Positions 34,454-43,473 of a stretch of DNA of 64,000 bases are shown piece by piece. Position 1 is the first letter of the stretch. Each line of letters starts with the position of its first letter. The notes beneath the pieces are model-generated. The model was not told the origin of the DNA. It did no database searches and was given only the letters and a program-made list of their open reading frames with translations. This DNA is from OCS116 sp051531935 (GTDB lineage Bacteria; Pseudomonadota; Alphaproteobacteria; Rhizobiales; OSC116), in NCBI GenBank assembly GCA_051531935.1, contig JAOPTR010000018.1:62001-126000 (forward strand), read 5' to 3'. The position numbers were made by a program, and so were the translations under genes.

Positions 34454-35137
34454 TTAAATAAGACCCAACATTTTGAAGCTCGCATAACCATCTTTGGATA
34501 TAATGAGGTGATCGTGCACCAAAATACCAATTGGTTTACCAGCTTCGATGATTTTATTGGTCATATTTATATCACCAGGGCTTGGAGTTGGGTCGCCACT
34601 TGGGTGGTTGTGTACCAATATAATGGCGCTAGCAGCTAGCTCTAGCGCGCGTTTGATAACTTCTCTGGGGTAAACTGGTGTGTGGTCGATGGTGCCCGAA
34701 TGTTGAACTTCATCTACGATAATACGATTTTGCTTGTTGAGAAAAATAATGCGAAATTCTTCGATCGAATTATAGGCCATTGCGGCTTGGCAATATTGAA
34801 CGACTGCAGACCAACTCGCTAGAATTGGTTTGTCTGACAAATCTTTCTGCATCATACGCAATGAAGCTGCATTGATAAGCATGATGTCTTTGGCCACAGC
34901 ATCACCAACGCCTTTGACTTCGATTAACCGAGAATAATCACCAGATACGACGGCAGAGAAATTGCCAAATTTTGCAATCAAATCTTTAGCGATTGGTTTT
35001 GTGTCTCGTCGCGGGATCGAGCGAAAAAGGTAAAGCTCTAGCAATTCGTAATCGGCAAGGGCGGAAGCACCTTTGGATTTGAATTTTTCTTTGAGTCTGT
35101 CTCGGTGACCTAAATAGTGTGGCTTATTTTCGCTCAT
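34454..35137 (-). CDS. radC: RadC family JAMM-domain protein
   Basis: A 227-residue protein with an N-terminal helix-hairpin-helix region (Y-E-L-L-E-L-Y-L-F and V-K-G-V-G-D-A) and a C-terminal JAMM metalloprotease-like domain with H-N-H-P-S-G-D-P-T-P-S-P-G-D. RadC was named for DNA repair, but its biochemical role remains unclear. It starts six bases after the map stop, an arrangement seen in related genomes. Confidence 0.92.
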   Translation of the reverse strand: MSENKPHYLGHRDRLKEKFKSKGASALADYELLELYLFRSIPRRDTKPIAKDLIAKFGNFSAVVSGDYSRLIEVKGVGDAVAKDIMLINAASLRMMQKDLSDKPILASWSAVVQYCQAAMAYNSIEEFRIIFLNKQNRIIVDEVQHSGTIDHTPVYPREVIKRALELAASAIILVHNHPSGDPTPSPGDINMTNKIIEAGKPIGILVHDHLIISKDGYASFKMLGLI

Positions 35138-35142
35138 GTTAC

Positions 35143-35964
35143 CTATTCATATGGCCAGCAAGTATAGCCTTTGGGGGATGCTGTAAAGATTTCGCAACCG
35201 TCTCTAGTGACACCAATCGAATGTTCATATTGGGCGCTAAGTGAGCGGTCACGCGTGACGGCAGTCCATCCATCGGACAGGATTTTACTTTGTGGTTTGC
35301 CGATATTGACCATTGGCTCGATGGTAAAAATCATACCTTCTGCCAGTATTTCACCCTCACCAGGGTTACCAAAATGGAAAATGCTTGGCGAATCGTGGAA
35401 CAAGCGACCTAGGCCGTGGCCTACAAAATCGCGCACAACTGACATGCGCTCAGCCTCGACATATGATTGAATGGCATGGCCAATATCACCCGTTGTGTTG
35501 CCTGGCTTAACGGCTGCAATGCCGCGCATAAGAGATTCGTAGGTGATATTCATAAGCCGTTCGGCAAGGCGTTTTGGTTTGCCTGCAACATACATACGGC
35601 TATTATCGCCATGCCACCCATCGACAATATAGGTGATGTCAATGTTTAGAATATCGCCTTCTTTTAATTTTTTTTCTGATGGAATGCCGTGGCAAATGAC
35701 GTGATTAATGGATATGCAAGAGCTATGGGTATAACCTTTATAATTTAATGTGGCGGGGACGCCATCGTGATCCATACCAAAATCAAAAATTCTTTTGTCT
35801 AGTTCGGCGGTTGTGACACCAGGTTTTACATAATCGCCAATCATATCTAATGCAGCAGCGGCAATTTGGCCTGCTTTGCGCATGCCTGCAAAGGCTTGGG
35901 GACCATAGATTTTGATTTGGTCTGTATAGGAGAGGGGAGCCTCATCCGCATTTATATATGTCAT
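35143..35964 (-). CDS. map: Methionine aminopeptidase, type I
   Basis: Removes the N-terminal Met from new proteins in the cytoplasm. The 273-residue protein carries the dinuclear-metal ligands in context: H-G-I-P near residue 95, N-I-D-I-T-Y-I-V-D-G-W-H-G-D near 108, G-H-G-L-G at about 179, I-F-T-I-E-P-M-V at about 210 and Y-E-H-S near 240. I chose ATG 35964; the frame upstream to 36087 has no family similarity. It leads a map-radC pair. Confidence 0.95.
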   Translation of the reverse strand: MTYINADEAPLSYTDQIKIYGPQAFAGMRKAGQIAAAALDMIGDYVKPGVTTAELDKRIFDFGMDHDGVPATLNYKGYTHSSCISINHVICHGIPSEKKLKEGDILNIDITYIVDGWHGDNSRMYVAGKPKRLAERLMNITYESLMRGIAAVKPGNTTGDIGHAIQSYVEAERMSVVRDFVGHGLGRLFHDSPSIFHFGNPGEGEILAEGMIFTIEPMVNIGKPQSKILSDGWTAVTRDRSLSAQYEHSIGVTRDGCEIFTASPKGYTCWPYE

Positions 35965-36142
35965 ATTTGTTCCATTTTCATTTGCTTTATATTTAATGGC
36001 AATGTGGATGAATAACAAGAATTTTATGAGGTTGGGTCTTTTGTTTCGACCTGGTTGTCGATTTGTGGTTATACTTATTGTGAGCATTCTTAAGTAATGG
36101 TACAGTTGTAAATAAGAATATATATATTTATATTGGATTTTA

Positions 36143-36805
36143 ATGTTTAAAGATTTTAAAACGCGTTTCCCAACATGGTTTAACTTTATTATTGCGGGAG
36201 CAGCAGCCTTTTTTGTTTGGCTGAGTTCTCATTGGTTATCAGGTGAATATTTATGGATGCGAATGTGTTTTGGCGCAGCTACAGTGTTGGTTTTTGTTGA
36301 AGTGATTGAAACGCATTATATAGCGCGTGGGTCTGCGGGGGTTAAAAGCCTTTCATTTTGGAATCATGCTTTTTTCATTGGATATCAATGGGCTTTTTTG
36401 ATGATTTTATTTATGTGGAACGGCATGGAAAAATTAGTTGAGCAATTATCGATTTATGGCGTTGCGGGCATGTTTTTTGGTATTAGCATGGCATATTTAT
36501 CTAAATTCGATAAAGAAGACATAGTCATTACACGATATAAATTAGATGATGTAGGCTTGAATGACAGGTGGGCCGAGTATTTTAAAAAATATTCAGCGTT
36601 AATCGTTATTGTTACTTTGGGAGTGATGTTCTTTATAAAAAGAAATGATTTACCAAGTTCAAACCCTGTTGTGATTCTTTGGTTCATTTTGATTATGGGC
36701 GGGATGTTGACCGCGTTTAACAGAAAACCAGTTGCGTATTTCAGAATATCTGAAAGATACATTGGGTTCTTATTATGCGTCGTCGCTTTTTGGTTTTTCT
36801 ATTAA
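36143..36805 (+). CDS. Hypothetical polytopic membrane protein
   Basis: A 220-residue hydrophobic protein with about six or seven predicted membrane helices separated by short polar loops. One longer cytoplasmic stretch (S-K-F-D-K-E-D-I-V-I-T-R-Y-K) lies near residues 118-145. I do not recognise a family. It is divergent from map, and its stop overlaps the convergent AraC gene by four bases. There is no close operon partner. Confidence 0.55.
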   Translation: MFKDFKTRFPTWFNFIIAGAAAFFVWLSSHWLSGEYLWMRMCFGAATVLVFVEVIETHYIARGSAGVKSLSFWNHAFFIGYQWAFLMILFMWNGMEKLVEQLSIYGVAGMFFGISMAYLSKFDKEDIVITRYKLDDVGLNDRWAEYFKKYSALIVIVTLGVMFFIKRNDLPSSNPVVILWFILIMGGMLTAFNRKPVAYFRISERYIGFLLCVVAFWFFY

Positions 36806-37686
36806 ATATGCGCCATTTTATAATGACGTGGGGTCATGCCGCTATGTTGTTTGAATATACGGCCGAGGTGGCTTTGACTTGAAAAGCCACAATTTGCAGC
36901 AATTTCGACCAATGGAATGCCTGATTTTATTTGAGACTCGGCATTTTTGACACGTATTGATTGTATATATTGATGTGGAGCTGCGGCGAAACTGGCTTTA
37001 AACATATGTGCGAAATGATATTCACTCAGACCTACCATTTTGGCCAATTGGTTTAAGGGTAAGGCGTCTGCGAAATTTGATTGAATAAAATCCTGCACCA
37101 GAGTTTTGTTTTTAAGTGACAAACCACCTTTAACTTGCGGCAGATCGAAGCCTGTTTCGGTATGATTTTGCAATAGTTTTAGCAATATCATCTGCACTGC
37201 GTGATCTATATAGTGATGATTTTGTTGGTTTTGCCAATCATTTTCGAATATTCCGTAGCGCATGAGGCTTGCAAGGGCTTGGTTTTCTTCGAAGGTCATT
37301 TCGGTTAAATGTACATCACGCGGGTCTCTATCGAAGGTTTCGATAGCAATTTTCTTTAAATATTCATCGGTAAAATACAGATGACCAAGTTGGAATGGAT
37401 TGCCAATTGACCATTGGTATTTTTCGTCTTTTGGCATTAGGCATAATTTATTTTCACCCGACAGGTTTTTAATGGTTTTATCGAGCCTGAAATTATTGTA
37501 GCCGCCCTTTATATATAAAGACAAAGTGTGGTGTTTGGTATTTTGAATTTTAACATGGTCGTGATTATTGGTCCACAACGACATGGCTACATGTTGGTTG
37601 AGGTTTTTTTCTTTGATGAGCTCGGCTTTAGAGGCGTTAAACATTGACTGCAAAGCGGGCGGAATGTTGGTCATATCAAAATTCAT
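36802..37686 (-). CDS. AraC-family transcriptional regulator
   Basis: A 294-residue regulator with an N-terminal cupin-like region and two helix-turn-helix motifs at the C-terminus (L-N-Q-L-A-K-M-V-G-L-S-E-Y-H-F-A-H-M-F-K near residue 210 and I-A-A-N-C-G-F-S-S-Q-S-H-L-G-R-I-F-K near 258). The DNA-binding part is intact. It is divergent from the EamA transporter at 37837, which it may regulate; the inducer is unknown. Confidence 0.87.
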   Translation of the reverse strand: MNFDMTNIPPALQSMFNASKAELIKEKNLNQHVAMSLWTNNHDHVKIQNTKHHTLSLYIKGGYNNFRLDKTIKNLSGENKLCLMPKDEKYQWSIGNPFQLGHLYFTDEYLKKIAIETFDRDPRDVHLTEMTFEENQALASLMRYGIFENDWQNQQNHHYIDHAVQMILLKLLQNHTETGFDLPQVKGGLSLKNKTLVQDFIQSNFADALPLNQLAKMVGLSEYHFAHMFKASFAAAPHQYIQSIRVKNAESQIKSGIPLVEIAANCGFSSQSHLGRIFKQHSGMTPRHYKMAHI

Positions 37687-37836
37687 AGCCCCATTTTATA
37701 GATGAAATATTTGAGAATCAATGAATGCCGGGAAGAAAAGCGCAAGATTGTGACAAAAACCGTAAAACTGAACAGATTTCAAGCTTTGTTGCGGCTATAG
37801 GTGAACCAACTATTAGATAAGAATGATGGAGTTGAA

Positions 37837-38703
37837 ATGACAATTTTTTTATACATTGCGATGATTTTCGCCTGGGGGAGCTCTTGGTTGGCAATTGCTT
37901 GGCAAATTTCAGATATATCGCCAATAGTATCAGTGTTTTATCGGTTTGCTTTGGCGGCAATTATTATGTTCCCGTTGATGAAGGTGTTGGGAAAGATACA
38001 AAAAACACAGGCAATTGATCATGTATTTTTTGCCTTACACGGTGCTCTTTTATTCAGTTTGAATTTCATCTGCTTCTATTACGCTAGCCATTATATTGTG
38101 AGCGGGTTGATTGCGATTATATTTTCGTTGGCAACAATTTGGAACACTTTAAACGGATACATCTTTTACCGTGAAAAACCTAAACCCATTATGATTTGGG
38201 GTGCTTTGTTTGGAATAGGTGGACTAACATTGATATTTTGGCGTGACATTGTCAATATCGAGCTAGGTGGGAATGTCTTATGGGGCGTTGGTTTATCGGT
38301 TTTGGGCGTGTATTTTTTCTCGCTGGGCAACATGATTACTGTGAGGAATAATAAATTGGGCATTAATTCCATTACTTCTACGAGTTATGGTGTGATTTAC
38401 GGTAGCGTTATATTATTTATCATATGTCTTGTTTTGGGGTTGGATTTTAGCTTCAATTTTACAAACCAATATTTGGGCGCTTTGGTGTTTTTGAGCATTT
38501 TTGCCACTATATTTGGCTTTACTGCATATTTGGCACTTGTTGAGCGATTGGGTGCAAGCAGGGCGGCTTATATATTGGTAATCACACCACTGGTGGCTTT
38601 GGTTTTATCGACAATATTTGAAGATTACCAGTGGTCTAACATGGCAATGGTGGGTGTTGGTTTTATTGCGGTTGGTAATTTTATTGTTCAGCTTAAAAAA
38701 TAG
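37837..38703 (+). CDS. EamA/DMT-superfamily transporter
   Basis: A 288-residue membrane protein with ten predicted helices in two EamA repeats. The first helix reads F-A-W-G-S-S-W-L-A-I, typical of the family, and Y-R-F-A-L-A-A follows. Likely an exporter of a small metabolite. I chose ATG 37837 because G-A-T-G-G-A-G sits at proper spacing; the GTG at 37801 would add 12 residues without membrane character. It is divergent from the AraC regulator. Confidence 0.83.
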   Translation: MTIFLYIAMIFAWGSSWLAIAWQISDISPIVSVFYRFALAAIIMFPLMKVLGKIQKTQAIDHVFFALHGALLFSLNFICFYYASHYIVSGLIAIIFSLATIWNTLNGYIFYREKPKPIMIWGALFGIGGLTLIFWRDIVNIELGGNVLWGVGLSVLGVYFFSLGNMITVRNNKLGINSITSTSYGVIYGSVILFIICLVLGLDFSFNFTNQYLGALVFLSIFATIFGFTAYLALVERLGASRAAYILVITPLVALVLSTIFEDYQWSNMAMVGVGFIAVGNFIVQLKK

Positions 38704-38710
38704 GCAAAGA

Positions 38711-38739
38711 AAAAGGCCAAGTGAAATACTTGGCCCTTT
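38711..38739. terminator. Terminator between the EamA gene and the cold shock gene
   Basis: A perfect 8-bp stem GGCCAAGT / ACTTGGCC (38715-38722, 38728-38735) has an A run on one side and a short T-rich stretch on the other. It can serve both converging genes. Confidence 0.7.
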
Positions 38740-38761
38740 ATATATTGTGTGAATTCAAAAT

Positions 38762-39325
38762 TTAATGAGTGTTAAGTTGGCCTTGCTCACTTAACGGTTT
38801 TAGCTCGGCAGCCATAAGGCCTTTAGGGCCATCGCCGAACCGTACTAACAATTCTTGGCCAGCGCGGAGTTCGGAGAAACCGAAACGGCGCATTGTTTCC
38901 ATATGCACAAAAATGTCTTCATCGAACCCTGGACGGCATACGAAGCCATAGCCCTTTTTACGATTAAACCATTTTACAACTGCGATTTCATAATCACCAT
39001 TGGGCTTAACATCATAATGGGTGTTAGCAGGGTCTTTTGAGTTTGGCGGTGTTGCAGTGCTAAGATCTACACTTAATATTGTAAGAGCTTGCCATCCACG
39101 TTTGCCTTTAATAGCTTCACATACAATATGCGCGCCTTCATGTGCAGTTTCAAAACCGCCTTTACGAAGGCAACTCACATGAATAAGTATGTCACCACTA
39201 TCGTCATCTGCTATTAAAAACCCAAAGCCTTTGCCTGGGTCGAACCATTTTACGCGACCAGAAACTTCGTAAACCTCAACAGGTTCTGAACTTTGTGTCG
39301 CTGGATATTCTTCTAATATAGGCAC
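38762..39325 (-). CDS. Cold shock protein with two CSD domains
   Basis: A 187-residue RNA/DNA-binding protein with two OB-fold cold shock domains. Domain 1 (about 21-85) has G-R-V-K-W-F-D-P-G-K-G-F-G-F-L and I-L-I-H-V-S; domain 2 (about 112-180) has V-V-K-W-F-N-R-K-K-G-Y-G-F-V and D-I-F-V-H-M. The linker between is polar. Such double-CSD proteins are typical of alphaproteobacteria and act as RNA chaperones. A perfect TTAA-N7-TTAA box lies about 135 bases upstream. Confidence 0.92.
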   Translation of the reverse strand: MPILEEYPATQSSEPVEVYEVSGRVKWFDPGKGFGFLIADDDSGDILIHVSCLRKGGFETAHEGAHIVCEAIKGKRGWQALTILSVDLSTATPPNSKDPANTHYDVKPNGDYEIAVVKWFNRKKGYGFVCRPGFDEDIFVHMETMRRFGFSELRAGQELLVRFGDGPKGLMAAELKPLSEQGQLNTH

Positions 39326-40013
39326 TGAAAACTCCCCATATACCGCATTAAAAATATTTACATAAATACATAATGAATTTTAACAACCGTTAAAATATTG
39401 CCTCATTTAATTCGTAACTCTGAACTACCCCCCAAACAGAATTCGAATCAACGTATTCGTTAACCATAAATTAATAATATAGATTTCAAAAAAGAGTACA
39501 ATAAAGAATTGGCAAGGGTGAATAACTCGAAAACTACGATGTTTAAGAATCAATTGCGATTTACCTCTATATATAGAGTGAGACAAAATTGGAATGCAGC
39601 CTCAAACTCAACTAAAAAATGATGGAAAGTGAAATTGCATAACAAAAATTGATATAAAGTTATCTATTTGCCAAAATTAACTGTGACTATTAACCATAAA
39701 TATTAAATAAACCCTACAAAAGTAAATTCCTTTGAAAGCTATGTTTACGTAACGTAAGTTGGTTAACATGCGGATTGAATTGAATAATTATACGGCAAAA
39801 CCTAAGCAATTAGGTTAATCTTTTTGGAACAGCCAATTTTCTTTCTTGACTTATGGTGTGTAAAGTTTTTTGATGGGTGAATGCAAAATTTATTGTTTTG
39901 AAGTTTTTACGGTTGTTTAAATTGTATTTAAGATGGAATTCAAAAAATAAAGCATGGGGAGAGAGTATTTTGCATGAAAATGCGAAATACATTAATTAAA
40001 ATAGGGAATTACA
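39326..40013. other. Long AT-rich intergenic region between the cold shock gene and aapJ
   Basis: These 688 bases hold no convincing gene. A 60-codon open frame on the minus strand (39810-39992) has no ribosome-binding site or recognisable content. The region contains two TTAACCAT motifs and must include the promoters for the cold shock gene (leftward) and aapJ (rightward), but I could not pick an aapJ promoter with confidence. Confidence 0.6.
39460..39474. promoter_or_regulatory. Candidate CtrA-binding site (TTAA-N7-TTAA)
   Basis: TTAACCATAAATTAA matches the alphaproteobacterial CtrA full-site pattern and contains the well-known TTAACCAT core. A second TTAACCAT lies at 39690-39697. The match is by motif only, and simple TTAA-N7-TTAA boxes arise by chance in AT-rich DNA. 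Confidence 0.35.
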
Positions 40014-41033
40014 ATGAAAAAATTATTACCTCTAGCCGTTGGTATTGCTGCGATTGCTGCAACATCTGCTGCTTCAGCTTCTACACTTGAAGATGTTAAA
40101 GCTGCCGACGTACTAAAATGTGGTGTTTCAACTGGTCTTGCTGGTTTTGCTACACCTGATGATGCTGGTAACTGGCAAGGACTAGACGTTGATCTATGTC
40201 GCGCTGTTGCTGCTGCTGTTCTTGGTGACGCAACTAAAGTTGAATTCGTACCTTTGTCTTCAAAAGTTCGTTTTGAAGTTTTGAAATCAGGCGAAATTGA
40301 TCTGCTTTCACGCGTAACAACATGGACACTAACACGTGACGTTGGCCTAGGTCTTAACTTTGCTGGTGTTAACTATTATGATGGCCAAGGCTTCATGGTA
40401 AGTAACGATCTAGGTGTTTCTTCTGCTAAAGAACTTGATGGTGCATCTGTATGTATCCAAACTGGTACAACAACAGAACTTAACCTTTCAGAATATTTCC
40501 GCTTGAACGGCATGACTTATGAGCCAGTTCCAGTTGAAACTTCTGCTGAAGGCCGTGCTGCTTATTCTGCTGGTCGTTGTGACATTTACACAACTGACGC
40601 TTCAGCTCTTGCTGCACAACGTTCAGGTTTAGAAAACCCAGAAAATCACGTTATTTTGCCAGAAATCATTTCTAAAGAGCCTTTGGGCCCTGTAGTACGT
40701 CATGGCGACGACCAATGGTTTGACATTGTTAAATGGTCTCATAACGCTATGTTAAACGCTGAAGAAATGGGTGTTACATCTGCAAATGCTATGGAACGTA
40801 GTAAAGATGCAAGTAACCCTGGCGTTCAAAAACTTCTAGGTACTGCTGATGCTGGCCTAGGTGCACAACTTGGCCTTGGCGAAGATTGGGCAATGAATAT
40901 TATCACTCAAGTTGGTAACTATTCTGAGTCATTCGAACGTAATGTTGGTGCTTCAACTCCATTGAAACTAGAACGTGGTCTAAACGCTCTTTGGACCAAT
41001 GGCGGCATTCAATATGCTCCACCAATCAAATAA
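40014..41033 (+). CDS. aapJ: General L-amino-acid ABC transporter, periplasmic binding protein
   Basis: Periplasmic receptor for the broad-range amino-acid importer AapJQMP. The 339-residue protein has a cleavable signal peptide (residues 1-22, ending A-A-S-A) and a type II solute-binding fold with V-L-K-C-G-V-S at the start of the mature region and W-Q-G-L-D-V-D-L-C-R. Two cysteine pairs are plausible disulfides. Codon use appears biased toward high expression. A strong hairpin separates it from aapQ. Confidence 0.93.
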   Translation: MKKLLPLAVGIAAIAATSAASASTLEDVKAADVLKCGVSTGLAGFATPDDAGNWQGLDVDLCRAVAAAVLGDATKVEFVPLSSKVRFEVLKSGEIDLLSRVTTWTLTRDVGLGLNFAGVNYYDGQGFMVSNDLGVSSAKELDGASVCIQTGTTTELNLSEYFRLNGMTYEPVPVETSAEGRAAYSAGRCDIYTTDASALAAQRSGLENPENHVILPEIISKEPLGPVVRHGDDQWFDIVKWSHNAMLNAEEMGVTSANAMERSKDASNPGVQKLLGTADAGLGAQLGLGEDWAMNIITQVGNYSESFERNVGASTPLKLERGLNALWTNGGIQYAPPIK

Positions 41034-41060
41034 TAACTGATGTTATTATGACATAATTAG

Positions 41061-41118
41061 CGAACTCTCTTATCTAGTATGCCTTAGGTTACTAAGGTAA
41101 GAGGGTTCGTTTTTTTTT
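41061..41118 (+). terminator. Terminator/attenuator between aapJ and aapQ
   Basis: A 12-bp outer stem (41061-41072 with 41098-41109, one wobble) encloses a smaller CCTTAG/CTAAGG hairpin and is followed by nine T. It would let most transcripts end after aapJ, giving more binding protein than permease. Confidence 0.8.
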
Positions 41119-41140
41119 AACTAAAAATTGGATGGTAACC

Positions 41141-42334
41141 ATGAGCGTCTCGGATGTTTCAGAAAAAGCACCGTCTTCATTAGGAGCCATGTGGAGAGAT
41201 AAAAAAATTCGCGGCAATATTATGCAAATAATAGCTGTCATTGCGGTTTTAGTCTTCTTCGGCTGGCTTGCTAGTAATACGGTAAGTAATATTGAGAATC
41301 TTGGCGTTAAAGTAGGTTTTGATTTCCTATGGACAACGGCAAGTTATGACATTAACCAAACACTTATAGATTATACAGCGGATGACACACATTTCAGAGC
41401 CGGCTTAGTTGGCCTTGTGAATACGTTGCTTGTTGCTGTTTGTGGTGTTATTTTAGCAACAATTTTGGGCTTTACAGCGGGTATTGCAAGGCTCTCAAAT
41501 AACTTTGTACTCTCTCGTTTGATGCAAGTTTATGTTGAAGCAGTGCGTAATGTACCTGTGTTGCTGCAAATTTTGCTATGGTATGGCGTTATTTTGCATT
41601 CTTTCCCGAAAGTGAAAGCAGCCACCCCTATTATAGAAGGTGTAATTGCTACAAACCGTGGTATATTTTTACCCAAACCGCTACCAGAAGATGGTTTCGG
41701 CTGGGTTTGGATTGCATTTTTTGTTGCTATCATCGGCTCTTTTGTTTTTAAGAGATATGCCAAAAAGGTACTAGACAACACGGGTAAGCAATTACCTGTA
41801 TTGATGGTTTCATTAGGCGCGATTGTTATTTTGCCTGTGATCGTTTACTTTTTGATGGGACAACCCTTGGGCGTTAGTATGCCTGAGCTTAAAGGCTTTA
41901 ACTATAAAGGTGGGTTTGCAATTAAACCTGAATTTATGGCGCTTTGGTTGGCTTTGTCTATTTATACGGGTGCATTTATTGCTGAGATTGTGCGTGCGGG
42001 TATTTTATCTGTGAGCCATGGTCAAAGTGAAGCTGCACATGCATTGGGCATTCGTCCAAACCTTGCAATGCGCTTGGTTGTAGTGCCTCAAGCGCTACGT
42101 GTGATCATTCCGCCGTTAATTAGCCAATATCTAAACTTAACCAAAAACTCGTCTTTGGCGATTGCGATTGGTTATATGGATATTGTGGCGACATTGGGCG
42201 GTATTTCACTAAACCAATCTGGCCGTGCTTTAGAAATCATGTTGATTATATTATCTGTTTATTTGTTTATATCGCTTTCGATATCATTCCTTATGAATAT
42301 GTATAATGAACGTGTTAAATTGGTGGAAAGGTAA
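41141..42334 (+). CDS. aapQ: General L-amino-acid ABC transporter permease AapQ
   Basis: Inner-membrane permease subunit of 397 residues, longer than ordinary amino-acid permeases as is usual for AapQ. Predicted helices begin near residues 25, 85 and 180, and the EAA loop reads E-A-A-H-A-L-G-I-R-P near residue 305. With AapM it forms the translocation pore. I chose ATG 41141; ATG 41132 is possible. It ends five bases before aapM. Confidence 0.92.
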   Translation: MSVSDVSEKAPSSLGAMWRDKKIRGNIMQIIAVIAVLVFFGWLASNTVSNIENLGVKVGFDFLWTTASYDINQTLIDYTADDTHFRAGLVGLVNTLLVAVCGVILATILGFTAGIARLSNNFVLSRLMQVYVEAVRNVPVLLQILLWYGVILHSFPKVKAATPIIEGVIATNRGIFLPKPLPEDGFGWVWIAFFVAIIGSFVFKRYAKKVLDNTGKQLPVLMVSLGAIVILPVIVYFLMGQPLGVSMPELKGFNYKGGFAIKPEFMALWLALSIYTGAFIAEIVRAGILSVSHGQSEAAHALGIRPNLAMRLVVVPQALRVIIPPLISQYLNLTKNSSLAIAIGYMDIVATLGGISLNQSGRALEIMLIILSVYLFISLSISFLMNMYNERVKLVER

Positions 42335-42339
42335 TAATT

Positions 42340-43464
42340 ATGTCTGAACAAACTCGTGATTATATATTGGGTGAACATCCTGAATTACCTGCGCCTAACC
42401 ATCAAACTGGTGCTGTAAGATGGATTATGGAAAACCTGTTCTCATCTTGGGGTAACGCAATTATCACCATATTAGCTATTGTATTTTTGGCTTGGGCTAT
42501 CCCACCATTTTTTACATGGGCTTTTATTGATAGTGTTGTTTTTGGGGCTGAAAGCCGCAAAGAGTGTGTTGCTATTAACCCAGATGGTGCTTGTTGGTCG
42601 TTTATCTTTAGACGTTGGGACCAGTTCGTTTATGGTTTCTACCCTGCTGATGAAAGATGGCGTGTAAACCTATCATTCATTTTTGTAGCGATTATTATTG
42701 CCATTGCTTTGGTTGAGAAAATTCGCGCAGTGAAGGGTGCACTATGGGTTGCTTTGGCACTTGTAGCGGCTTGTGCTATCTTAATTGTTGGTGGTGTATT
42801 CGGTCTACCGTCTGTACCTACAAATAAATTTGGTGGCTTTATGCTAACACTTATTATTGGTCTAACAGGTATCTTTGCCTCGTTGCCAATTGGTATAATG
42901 TTGGCTTTGTCGCGTATATCTAGTTTGCCAATCTTTTCGATCTTCGCAACGATGTTTATTGAATTTATTCGTGGCGTGCCGTTGATTACATTGCTATTTA
43001 TTGCTTCGACTTTATTGTCATATTTCTTACCTCCTGGTACGAATTTTGACTTGCTCGTACGTGTATTGATTATGGTGACATTATTCTCTGCTGCGTATTT
43101 GGCTGAAGTTATCCGTGGTGGTTTGGCAGCGATTCCTAAAGGACAATATGAAGCGGCTGACGCTTTGGGCTTGTCTTATTGGAAAAGCATGCGCCTGATT
43201 ATTTTGCCACAAGCATTGAAAATTTCAATTCCTGGTATTGTGAGCAGCTTTATTGGCTTGTTTAAAGATACAACATTGGTATTGATTATCGGTTTGCTTG
43301 ACCCACTTGGTATTGGCCAAGCGGCTATTGCCGACGCGCAATGGATTGGCTTAAGTAATGAATTGTATGTATTTATTGCCCTTTTCTTCTTTATATTCTG
43401 TTTCAGCATGTCGCGTTACAGCTTGTATTTAGAAAGAAAATTGCATACTGGACATAAGAGATAG
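42340..43464 (+). CDS. aapM: General L-amino-acid ABC transporter permease AapM
   Basis: The second permease subunit, 374 residues, with about eight predicted helices and the EAA loop Y-E-A-A-D-A-L-G-L-S-Y-W near residue 270. The periplasmic loop after the first helix (C-V-A-I-N-P-D-G-A-C) holds two cysteines. The gene lies between aapQ and aapP with short gaps, so it belongs to one transcription unit. Confidence 0.92.
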   Translation: MSEQTRDYILGEHPELPAPNHQTGAVRWIMENLFSSWGNAIITILAIVFLAWAIPPFFTWAFIDSVVFGAESRKECVAINPDGACWSFIFRRWDQFVYGFYPADERWRVNLSFIFVAIIIAIALVEKIRAVKGALWVALALVAACAILIVGGVFGLPSVPTNKFGGFMLTLIIGLTGIFASLPIGIMLALSRISSLPIFSIFATMFIEFIRGVPLITLLFIASTLLSYFLPPGTNFDLLVRVLIMVTLFSAAYLAEVIRGGLAAIPKGQYEAADALGLSYWKSMRLIILPQALKISIPGIVSSFIGLFKDTTLVLIIGLLDPLGIGQAAIADAQWIGLSNELYVFIALFFFIFCFSMSRYSLYLERKLHTGHKR

Positions 43465-43473
43465 GAGCTCAAA

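Noticed and set aside
39810..39992. Minus-strand 60-codon open frame in the aapJ leader
   Set aside because: No ribosome-binding site, no similarity that I recognise, and it lies in AT-rich leader sequence.
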